Shown here piece after piece: positions 46,427-57,440 of a stretch of DNA of 64,000 bases. The position numbers and the translations under genes are program-made. The notes under the pieces are model-generated. The model made no database searches. It was not told where the DNA came from and was given only the letters and a program-made list of their open reading frames with translations. This stretch comes from Cinnamomum chago. Lineage: Eukaryota; Streptophyta; Magnoliopsida; Laurales; Lauraceae. The stretch's first letter is position 1, and the number at the start of each line of letters is the position of its first letter. The stretch lies in the NCBI GenBank assembly GCA_038049695.1, contig CP142451.1, positions 41,427,001 through 41,491,000 of the forward strand. The letters are read 5' to 3'.

Positions 46427-48868
46427 TGTCACTTCCCCAAAATAAGAATTGGGTAAAAAGGTGAAAATTTTAATCATTTAATACAACACAAGCTTCCAAA
46501 GGTGGACCCACAAACTTTCACAACCCATGGTGAGTCAAACTAAATTTCATTAAATGCAACAGAAGCTTTATTCAATTGGTATTCAAAGTTCATAAATGTA
46601 ACCCAACATAATCATCAGATGAAGGAATAATAGTTAAAGTTGCAAAATAAATCAAACAATTACTAAAAAAAAGTTTATCATTCACGAAAGTTCATCTAAA
46701 GAAGTTCTAAGATGACGTTCTCTCTCATGCAGGCTCAGTCGGCTCCAAAGTCATCATCGGCATTCCACTCGGGTTCGTCAGTTGGCTCAGACGTTTAAAA
46801 CGTTTGATCCTCCTCTGTCTCCTCGGTAAAGTAGGGTTCGGTACCTGTGCACCAAATATTACAAAGTAAATAGCAAGAACATGATCATAATTCGAAATTA
46901 AATACAATAACAAGATGAATATAGACAAGTGAGATAATATAGAAATAATGACAATGATAATGACAAGAAAGAACATATAACATAATCCAAATAAAACAAA
47001 AGGAGAAAAATGATTCACACAAAGACATGTGCCCTCGTTGTAGGTGGTTAGCCCTAAATAAATTAGGAGAGCCCGTCCATAATGTCAGTGGTCATAAATT
47101 GATCAAATTAAAAATCAGGATAACCTGTTCACATTAAAAGCGGATTATAAGTGATCCGGTCACATCGGTAGTCAACCGTCCATATATCGATCTGCAGTCG
47201 TCCATAAATGACCCACATAAACATATAAGCATAATAGACCCGAATAATAAAGCTCTGACACAAGAGTCCTAAGTCAAAGTGAAGTGCTGGCCATTCCACA
47301 TTACATATCATAATCAAATCATCATATATAATTTGCGAAGCCACTTCATAGTCCATAACACACAATTGGGTATGCATCTATAGGAATACATATCCTAAAC
47401 CAACATATATATGCATGCGAAGGTCAAGACATTGATACGGATCGATCCTAAGGTTAGACATACATTCATATACATGTTAGCACACAATAGTAACCAATAG
47501 TGAGCTAAGGACGTTACATCTTTCGAGATTCATGGTGCATAGATCCAATGAAGGATTCCAATAGAGATGTATTGACCCTTTCTTACTAGAGTTCATTAAA
47601 ATCATAACAGGTATTTGAATCCTACGTCCATAAGATACCGTATGCCCAAATACAGTTCTTATGTCAGGTCCAAGTAGATATTTAAGGTTATTCAATCCCA
47701 CACATGATACCATAATTCCCCAAGCGATACTGAGCCAAAACAGTGCAAAAGGATCATAAGTGGCCCAAGTGCACCGAATGTTCGAACTTTCAAGGTCTCA
47801 GACTTTTGGCTCAGAAACAAAGAATCCCAAACATTTGAACCTTCATGAGGCACTTTGAACGTTTGGTTTCTCTGCCTTTTGGCCTAGAAATCTTAGACTC
47901 GCGCTTTCAAACGTTCAATGACAACGTTCGAACGTGCGGCATCAGAATATTGGTCGAGTTCGTACAGACACAAAAATTTGGGGTTTTTCCTCTTTTCATC
48001 CATTTTCTTCCCTTTACCAAAAGGGAGTTCCAATCTAACCATAATCTGTACCAATCACATTCCATTAGAAAAATGATGGAATTTGCATTTTCATTACCCA
48101 AATACCAATAACCCAAATATCCATTTCAAATCCCTAATCTACCATTATCATTTAGAAAAGGGCAATTAAACAAATCTATATGCATTAGATAGGAATCAAA
48201 GATCAAAACACATATTTAATATCAAATCATGATAATGTACTTGCCTTTCATCGAGGTTTGAAGAAAAGTGCAACAGATCCTAACCAATACCCAAACTGAG
48301 ATTACCACGGCGCTCGATCACAAACCTAACACCAATCTGACATAGAAGATGGAATAAGGATGTTTAGATGAACAGATCTATGGTATTCATTTCCAAAACC
48401 TAACATTAGAAAGATTAAGAAATATAACCTAAGAGTACAGATCTACTCTTAGTGGTTTGAGGAGAGAGTTACATGTGATAAGAAAGTTAAACTAAGAATG
48501 ATGGTATCTTTAGATCTTGATTCTGATGGCTGGATCCTAAAGTTGCAAAGACCTGGCAAGTTGAAAGATGAAGAAGACGAAAAAGAAACGGGAGGAGTTG
48601 CAGAGATAACTGGGGAGAGATAAGGACGTGCGGTTATTAAAACTAGGGATTCGGTTAAAAGGGAATATTCCTTGAGCTTAAGTTATTGGGTCAAATTACT
48701 GGTCAAATCACCTACCCATTAACCCAACTCACCAAACCACGCATCTAATCTAACGTGTGCGTCACTTAATCCTAACCACTTAAATAACTAAAATACATTT
48801 AATTAAAATAATAGTAATATTCTGACTAAAATATAATAATTAAATAGTAATGGGACTGGGATCTTACA
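46427..48868 (-). mobile_element. Ty3/gypsy solo LTR, 2442 bp
   Basis: Plus-strand ends TGTCACTTCCCC and GGACTGGGATCTTACA. Flanks AGTTT (46422-46426) and AATTT (48869-48873) form a TSD with one mismatch. Structure and termini follow the other minus-strand gypsy LTRs. Contains an AACGTT/TTCGAA module. Confidence 0.85.
47781..47932. repeat. Palindrome cluster, AACGTT/TTCGAA type
   Basis: TTCGAA at 47781-47786 and 47927-47932; AACGTT at 47858-47863, 47910-47915 and 47923-47928. Degenerate AACATTTGAAC and CTTTGAACGTTTGG occur between. It sits where the sister LTRs have GCTAGC or CTCGAG clusters. Confidence 0.85.
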
Positions 48869-48873
48869 AATTT

Positions 48874-50162
48874 TGTTTTCCTATACTAGTTAGTCCTTTG
48901 GTTTCATGAGACTCCTCTCTTTCCTTCTCTACCCTTATTATTGTTGGTTGGTATCTTGTTGCGTGCCTCCTTTCAGATATCTAAGGTGTTTTCTTCCCTT
49001 GAAATGTTTCTTTTAATGGGTTCTTTTATTTTTTTGTGTAAACATGTTGTCTGTTTGGATCTTGATTTATTTTTGAACAAATAAAAGCATGGATATGACA
49101 ATCTTCTATTGATTTTGACTTTGATCTGCTATATTATTTTGAGATGGGGATTTCTATTTAGGCTTTTCTTTTCACTGTGTCATGTAAATATGGTTAGCTT
49201 TTGTTCTGGAATTTGTATCAGTGTTTTGGTGCATCCTCTTCTATAAAGGTTTTGAAAACATATATCGTTTTCTTATCGTTTAAATGCCAAATATATATAC
49301 TTTTAATGGACTTTCACCTAATATCAAGTTGCGTATCTCAGATTAGATAAGGAGGAATTCAGGGGTGGGAACAAGGGGTTGTTCATCCTTTTGGGAATGA
49401 AATAGGCCCCAATGTCCTTTTCTGATCATGAAGGATATTTTGATGTTGGTGGCTATGAATATTTGTTTATTTTAATCCAATGATTTGGGGTCAATCCACC
49501 TTTTGAGAAATGTTAGCAAAGTTTTAACTTTTTAATCAAACCAGATCAAATCGTTTGATCAAAATTGGTAGTTGTTAGTATATTTAATGGCTTGCCCTTA
49601 ATCATTAATTTTAGTGCACTCAAATTATTTGTCTTTTTGTATATTGATTTTAGACTCAAAACTATAGTTTATTGAAGGTTTGTTTGGTATTGAATTTTTG
49701 AGATTTTTAAACAATCTGACCCTTTTTTTTTACTGGGATTAAAGGTGAAGATCTATAAAGAATTTATTCTGTGTAAATTAGAATTCTGTGGTCTTCGAAA
49801 TATACGAACTTGACCTTTGTGCATCAAATTCTCTCTTACTAGAAATTATTATCCACGCATCAAGTTCAAATTACTTAATTAAATCATATTAATTCTAACC
49901 AATCCATTCGTATGAGGGAGGTGAAAACTTAGAAATAAAGTGTTAGGATACCAGTTGAATACTCCTTGTGCAAGCACATAATTTTTGGGGTAAATAATAT
50001 TGATATCCTTTTCATTAATCAATCAGCGCTAAATGGATGTTGCTAATTACATTGATAGAAACTATGGAATTGGATCCCTGCAATCAAGGATCGTCCACTC
50101 CTACTTAAGAGGAAAGAAGAAAGAAAGTTGAACACCTACTATTATCTACCACCTAATAGATA
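48874..50162. other. Unassigned AT-rich region
   Basis: No gene, TIR or LTR signal recognised. T-runs and long AT stretches look like intergenic or intronic DNA. Confidence 0.5.
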
Positions 50163-51686
50163 AGAATTGTCACATTCCAGACCCGAAATTACCTGGCCAA
50201 AGGTAATTCCCGAGGTGTGCCACGCGTACTCCGGTGCTCATCACACCTGTTTCGGGTCAAGTGTGAGGCACGAAGGAGAAAATCCACTTTGCATGTGTGA
50301 GACATGCTCACAGACACTTGTTTCTGTACATTTATCAGTGGAAGCATTAATCACAACATATAAGCGTATCAAATCATGAGCCATCTAAACATTCAAGAGT
50401 ATTAAACAAAAGCTAATTTCATTTCTATTAAGAAGTAGAGAATTAAAACTTACTCTACCTCAATAATACAAAAGTATTTATATACATCAAATACCAAAAG
50501 TAAGTTTAGTTTGTTTCTATACACTGATAATCCATTAACCAAAAGTATACTATTTGCAAAAGATGTTGTGTAACGCTCTCGGGAAACACGAGCTAGACAG
50601 CTCCCTCGGCCGTCCATTCTTCTATCCCTAGAGGTACCTCAACAGCCTCCTCCTCTCCCTCCGTGGTCTCCTCAAGACCGAGATTGGGATCTGCGTCTGT
50701 AACACCAAGAATAACTAGTGAATACAACGATTCAGCTGAGTATTAGCAGTAATTCTTTTACAGATGTTATATCAATTCAAAATTAACGACAATAGATTGA
50801 AATAGATCATATGATAGTATACTAGGCAATTGTGCAGTTGAATTCGTCACCCCTGACGAATCAATAATAATTGAACCATGTACAATCTAGTTGGCAACCA
50901 CATTAGCTAAATCCCCTCATTGAGGGCTCACATTGTGGGATGTCACTAGTGACCTGGCCAAAGGTTTAACTGGCCACCCGGTTCTGGAGTTCTGGTGCTC
51001 CAGACAGTCTACTGCGCAGAGACGTTCACAATTTAAACCAAGAGTCAACCCCATCGGGTATTGTCCGGTCGAAGCTAAGTAGTGCTGACTCATTTAAATC
51101 AATAACACACTGAACTTGAGTAGACACACTAATCACTTCACACTATACAAATTCACTCCTTTAAAGTAAATCTACTCAAGACTTTCAAGTTAATAATAAT
51201 ATGACAATTTGAGCTGAAATACAAGATAAATACAAGCTAGACTTAGGAACACTAATTTAGTGTATGAAATCATGAATATAATAGCAAGATGCTCATGCAT
51301 TGAAGTTGAAGAGTCAATGATTCTTACTAACCAAAACTAATCCAAAATCAATAGTCATCCCTTATCTCATCCGGTGTAGGTTTAGGAAATTTAATGTTTT
51401 GTTATTCATCTCAGGTGTTACTGTAATGCAGGTACATTATACTTCCTAAATCCACACCCAGGAATAACATTTGTGAGCTATATTCATCCATTGGACATAT
51501 AAGGAATTAGTTAAGGTTCATTTCTATGGTCCTACATGGTCCACCAAAACTTAGAACCCTATTAGATTCCCTGGTGTACCATGATTATCTTCGAATGATA
51601 GTCATGGAGGTCCCACATTGGTGTTAGGATAGATTTATCCTTTAATTCTAGGTGGTAAAGTGTCCATGACATAGCAATCAGGTTCA

Positions 51687-51837
51687 CTCGAGAGGACGAC
51701 CAACCGCTCGAGCGCATGCTTCACAGAGGCCAATCCTCTCAAGCGAGGGACTATGCGCTCGAGCAGAGGGTTTAGAATGCAATTTTATCAGAATTCCAGA
51801 GAGTTGTTCGCTCGAGCGATGGTCCACTTCGCTCGAG
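51687..51837. repeat. Palindrome cluster, CTCGAG type
   Basis: CTCGAG at 51687-51692, 51707-51712, 51758-51763, 51811-51816 and 51832-51837. Most are extended to GCTCGAGC or TTCGCTCGAGCGA. Confidence 0.93.
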
Positions 51838-51981
51838 CGAACACTCAATTTTTTACATTTCGAACACCTGAATCTTCTCAGTTTATTTGAGATTTCTGAA
51901 TTACTTTACATCCTTCACTAGCCTCCAAACTCTTACTTTCAAACACCTACAGACTCATACACATTACCCACTCCAATGTAA

Positions 51982-53659
51982 TGTTGGAAATAGGTGGGCC
52001 TCGTGGATAAGTTTAAAAAACTTTTGACCCACTTGACTCAGGGATCAAGTATCCAGAAGGCTATCAAACCCGATCCAGGATCCATGTCCTTAATCTCAGC
52101 CATCATGATCAGTAAATAAACCTATCTAGAAGGTAGAACAGCACCCAACAAGCATCCATATAATCTACAACATGCAAGGAAGTAGATTATACCTTAGGAG
52201 CTCGGTTGTGCTCTAATGGAGAAGTTGTGTCTTTCTTTGATGATGAAACTCTTTCATGTATCAAACAAGAATCTCCAAGACCTATTGATCTTCCACGCTA
52301 TGATCCATTTATCAGATCTCTTTTCTCAAGAAGATAGGTGGGATCTCCAAGAGAAAACTCTTAAGGAAACTAGAAGAGAACTAGAGGAGGGAAGAGAGGA
52401 GAAGGAGCATGTGCAACTTTTGCACAAAAAGGCCTTGGGCGTGAATCCCTGGGTGGGAATTCATGGGACGTCCAGCCCTATATTCTCATATATTTATAGC
52501 CTACAAACCTCCTTTTATGACTCTCTTACTAATTGCATTAGAAGTCACACTTCCACACAAATTAGTAACTTACAATTACCACTATTAGAAGTCCCACTTC
52601 AAATAGAAATAGTAACTTTCTAATTCCTTCCTTTTAGAGTTCAAGTAAGATTAGTAACTTTCTAATATCTTGGGCTAGCGTGGGGACCACTAGGGATTCC
52701 TTAGAAAGCTGGCTCTAATTGAGACTTGCGACCCCACATCTCATTTGCAATCTGGGCCCACAGTTAATTGCAAATAATACCACTATATAAATGCAATTGC
52801 ACTCCAATCTTAGGAATAAATTACAATGAAGACCCTAAACTTCCACATTACCACAAGTAGGCCCATCTATCAATATCCATGGATCAATTGGATTAAATCT
52901 GTCACATCCAATCGTGGACCCACATCTTATTATCCTTGAGCCCCAATTAATCACAGTGATCATTAGTACCATCCAATTAACTCTTAATTGAGATGGGTGC
53001 GCACTTACTAATGATAAATCCATTAATTGGCACAAGGGGATAATATAGATAGATTCCATCTTGATCATTGTATGTTCCCACAGTCCTACTACCACGTACC
53101 CAAGACACCGAGGTGTTGACCTACAGTTGGCCTCACTCATTGGTGACTCAAAGCAAATGAATAGACAGAAACTTGAGTTCATCAATGTCTCAGGATTGAG
53201 AGCTTATTGTTAGGGAATTATGAGAGCAGTCCTTAAATCAAGACAGTGTTCATGAGGTGCTTCTCATAGTCCTTCAATACATCCAATGTACCAGCACCAT
53301 GATCAAGAATCTTCCATTCTGATGATCGAGACAAATCACACTATCTCATAGTGATCAAAGTGCTGCAACCTTATCAGATGAGATGCTCAGTCTCATCGTT
53401 GGTTGTGAAGATATTTTAAAGTATAAAATTTGTGACACATGTCTCCTGTATATGGATCTCATCCATATACATATATCATATCTAATATACTGATGGGACC
53501 CGGTTCATCTCATGAACCATTATGTCATATATATTGGTCATGTACATTAAGTAATAAAACACCATTCATCTCATGAAAGGAAAGCATGATTTTATTGATA
53601 AATAAAGAAATTAATCATTTATTATATCAACTGATGGATTGAGACCATACAATCTAACA
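51982..53659 (-). mobile_element. Ty1/copia-like solo LTR, 1678 bp
   Basis: Plus-strand ends TGTTGGAAATAGG and ACAATCTAACA; perfect TSD TGTAA (51977-51981 and 53660-53664). A TATA-like CTATAAATAT on the minus strand near 52490-52500, followed by a leader-like purine/pyrimidine region, sets the orientation. The 135-codon plus-strand frame at 52216-52623 is antisense to that leader. Confidence 0.92.
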
Positions 53660-54159
53660 TGTAACACCACTATGAAGAACCCTTTTACATTATAGGTTTC
53701 ATTTAACACAAGGAGATCTCCATTTACAAGAGTATTGAATATGAAATTGAAATCCAAGGTAATATTACACCTGCATAAAGAGGTTAAAGCTTATACTTGC
53801 CTTTACCAAGCTTTTCACACACTCAAACTTCCTCTTGAGTCAAAACAAGTAAAACCCCCCAATTCCACAAACCTTATTAAAAAGATGATACCAAGAGAAT
53901 TATCAAAATGCATGCATGTACAATGGGTGTCTTTTGACATCAATTATTAATTGAAAGTGAAGAAGAAAAAAAGTTTCTCACCTGATCTTGCAACTAGAAG
54001 AGATAGGAAGAGGGTTCTTCAGGTTTTATGGAGATGAACAACTAGTAATTGGAATGAGGAAGATAAAACCCTGTTGACACTAAAAATGTCACTTTGCCTT
54101 TTCAACATAAAAAAACCACATGAAGCCGCATCCTACTACAAACGGGCAATGCCGCTTCA

Positions 54160-54890
54160 AGCACCAGATCTTGTCAGAATCACTTGAAAACTAATAGATC
54201 CTCCAACACGGCCAAAAGAGGAGTTCACATGAAGTTTCGGGCCATTTCAACATCATTTTGGCCGAACTTCACTCCTCTGGCAGCCAAACAGGCGCTCCTG
54301 GCGGCGGCGGAGTCGAAGACATCAAAACTTCGATCAGAGCCTACGGATGGTCTCAAAATACCTCCAAAAGGCTCCACGTCAAATTTCTGGTCATTCTGAC
54401 AATGTTTGACCCGGCTTTGACGTTCCGAAAGAAAATCAAGCCTCTCGGCGGCGAAAACCACCAGGACCATTACTCATCAAACGGGGCACATGGGTGGCTT
54501 CAACATGCTTCAAAAGGGCTGCACGTCAAATTTCAGGTCATTCCGACAACGTTTGACCCGACTTTGATGCTCCGAAAGAAAATCAAGGCTACCGGCGGTG
54601 GGGCACCTCAGAACCATGACATCCAAATCGGAGCTAATGGATCATCTCAAAATGACTCCAATAGGCTCGATGTCAAATTTTAGGTCAATCGGACATCGGT
54701 TGACCACACATCAAAACGCGACATCTTCCTCGCGGCGAAATCAAGCCTAGTAGCGATGGGACCCCAAACGGCTTCAAAACTCAAACCAAAGCCCATGGTT
54801 GGTCCTATCGACTGCTCAGGAGGCTTCACGTCAAATTTCAGGTCATTCCGACATTGTTTGACCTAGTTTCGACCCTTGACAAAAAATGAC
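54160..54890. repeat. About 146-bp tandem array, five degenerate units
   Basis: The block CACGTCAAATTTCAGGTCAT then TCCGACA..GTTTGACC recurs at about 54229 (diverged), 54377, 54523, 54669 and 54829. Spacing is 148, 146, 146 and 160 bp. The intervening sequence is also shared in part (GAAAGAAAATCAAG, GGCGGCG). The 54258-54683 open frame across it is a by-product of the repeat. Confidence 0.85.
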
Positions 54891-56935
54891 AACTCTGCAC
54901 GGCAAAGTCTTCGGCTTTTCCAAAAAATAGGAAACTTTACGCTCCAATTTGCACAGCTTCTCGTCAGGCTTTTGTTGGATGTGAATCTTGATCCCCCCCG
55001 GGAAGGGAAATCACCATTCATCTATATGTGCTATTTAAATTTTACATCGAAAAGGAGGATTCCGACTACCCTCAAAATCGACGGATCACGATCGCCAGCT
55101 ACGGTAACGGCCGTAACACCGTTCTTCAACAAAAGCCGAAGAAAAATGGGAGAAAATAAATGGGTGGGTTCTTCCTCTCGTCTAATGTCCTGCCGGCAAC
55201 ACACAACGGTTTTCCTGTCATATTAATTTGGGTCTCTTCGGGTTTGTTTAATATAGGGTCAATTCAGGGTTATGAGTTAGAGTTCAAATAAGGTTAATCC
55301 TCACATACCAAAATCATAGTATATCCAAGTAAAATAAAATAATTAAAATAGAGAAAATAAAAAAGGGGGGAGGTGCCAAATATTTAAGAAGAGGATCGGC
55401 CCCGTTCCCGGGTACCCCCTTCCAATCCCTTGGTAAAATAGGGTTTAAAGGTTGACTTTTCAAATCAAAATGATGATGCAAATGAGACTTTGACTTGTGA
55501 CTTATGTGTTTGTCGTGTGCGATACACGAGTGATAAAGTGAAAACCCGATGGGCTGTGATTGATTGGAGGTGGCCGATGGGCCAGTGTTTGTTTTTAAAG
55601 AGGGCCAATGGGCCATGATTGATTTAGAGGTGGCCGATGGGCCGAAATAAAAGTATGCAAAGTGTGTGAAATCACTCATCTCATCTTATTATTCTCATTT
55701 ATTCAATTTTAGAAATCAGTTCTTTATTCCATTTTATCATTAAGTTCGATTAAATATCTGGCACCTGAGGTGGAGGACGAAATAAAAGGAAAATCTTTTT
55801 GGATTTATTTTGAAGGTTTTATAGTTTTTAGGGATTTTTAATATTGGGACTAGAAGTGCCTAACTACGGGATTTTACTTGGATTTATGTGATTAGTGCTT
55901 TAATACTGATCATCGGATTAATCCTAACCTAAGGTCTTAGACCGCCCACATCAGCTTTTCCGGTCCCTTAATGGGGGCTGTAGAGAGAGTGGGACCTAAC
56001 TTATTTAAATGAAAAAAAAAATTAAAAGTAGTCTAACCTGACTTGGGGGAGATCTAGATCTAGGTCTGGGGTTTGACCTGGTGAGCCACTATTTAATTTC
56101 TAATTCTAGTTTATTAATATTTTTTATTTTTTAATATCTTTTACTTTGTGTTTGGACTTTTTGCGTTTTATTATTTTTATTCTGTTTTTGGTTTTATTTA
56201 TAGAGTCTAAAATCTCCTAAACTAATTTGTCTAAATCCTAATGAAAGGGGAGGAGGACCAAAGGGGATAAATTACTAATTTTTATTTATTAAAATCAACC
56301 TAACTAACTTAGAATTTTCTAAATAAATTCCCCAATCCTAATGAAAGGGGAGGAGGAAAAGGAGGTTTATCACACCTAACTTAATTGCTCTAATTAATCT
56401 AACTAATGTCTAGGATTCTATTTTTTATTCTCCTGATTTTTATTTTTGTTTTTTTATGAATTATGCAATTCTAAATTTTATAAAGAAAATAAGATGAACA
56501 GATAAGTAAAAGGAGTCCTAATTTTCATGGAATAAAGTATAAATGTGCAAAAATGAAGGAAATGCGGCTACTTATATGATGCATGGGCATGTTTGAATGC
56601 ATGGACAGGTCTAAACAAGGTAGGAATAAATTCAAATAAATAATGAATATGAGAGCTTACCTAGATCTGTGGCCTGCCTGAACAAATTAGAAATAAATTG
56701 AATTAAACATATAAAATAAAATATTTGCCTAAATGCATGGCATGTTAGGTGCATGGACAGATTTGATGCTGGCTGGGAATAATTTAAAATAAACAATAAA
56801 ACTAAAAATTTACTAGGTGCATGGGCTTGATAGGCATAGCGATCTGAGCCTGATGGGTTATGGGCCTTTTCCCTGCAGTTCGGCTTGGTCAAGTGAATGG
56901 GCTAGTGTAGGTGGGTGTGGAGACGTGGGTGCGTG
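54891..56935. repeat. Non-coding region with short direct repeats
   Basis: GTGGCCGATGGGCC recurs at about 55570 and 55632. AATCCTAATGAAAGGGGAGG recurs exactly 100 bp apart (56234 and 56334). Imperfect units around TGCATGGACAGRT and AATAAATT recur at 56580-56815. No gene recognised; it may be the untranslated part of a large retroelement. Confidence 0.55.
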
Positions 56936-57440
56936 TTTGTGCAGTGAGTGTAGGAGTGAAGGAGGAAGAAGAGAGAAGAGGAGGGAAGAAACAAAGAGAG
57001 AACGGGCAGAGAGAGAGAGGGTGCGGGCTGAGAGAAAGGAGCGAGTGAGGGTGAAAGAGAGAGAGAGAGGGAGAGTAGAAGAGAGAGAGTGGCAGAGAGA
57101 GAGATGGGTGCGCAGGTGAGGAGAAAGAGAGAAGAAACAGGAAGAGAGCAAGGAAAGTGAGGTGAGGAGAAGAAAAAAAAAAGAAGGGGAAAAAGGAAGA
57201 GAAGGAAGAAGTGGAAAGGAAAAGAAAGGGAAAGAAAACAGTGAAGGGGTGTGTGTACTGGTGAGTGGGGGGAAAGAGAAGGGAAGAGAGGAGAGAGAAG
57301 GAAGAAGATGAGGCAGTGTGTGCGCAGGGGGAAGAGATGTAGGGAGGAAGAAAGTGGGGAGAGAGAGAGGAGAGGGCAGAGAGGGTGAGGAATGAGAACA
57401 AGAGATAGATGGGAAGCGAGAGAGATGAGAGCAGAGAGGA
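56936..57440. repeat. GA-rich low-complexity tract, left half
   Basis: Almost pure purine on the plus strand (GAGAGAGA, GGAAGAAG words). It is continuous with 60235-60725 once the solo LTR 57441-60229 and one TSD copy are removed. Apparent Ser/Leu-rich and Arg/Glu-rich ORFs on both strands are composition artefacts. Confidence 0.85.

Larger units (their letters stand above)
50168..54900 (-). mobile_element. Ty3/gypsy LTR, left end clear, right end unresolved
   Basis: Left terminus TGTCACATTCCAGACCCG is the complement of a gypsy LTR 3' end. Internal landmarks (CTCGAG module at 51687, TACTTGCCTTTACC near 53795) follow the order of the minus-strand LTRs at 39913 and 46427. By their spacing the right end should fall near 54400-54900, but no terminal TACA with a copy of AGAAT (50163-50167) was found. 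It is interrupted by the solo LTR 51982-53659. The end given is an estimate. Confidence 0.6.

Noticed and set aside
52265..52271. AGAAT preceded by CA, considered as the right TSD of the LTR starting at 50168
   Set aside because: It lies inside the nested copia solo LTR, and the adjacent sequence does not resemble a gypsy LTR start.
52216..52623. 135-codon ORF with a Lys/Glu-rich stretch
   Set aside because: It is antisense to the leader of a TSD-bounded copia solo LTR; no homologous domain recognised.
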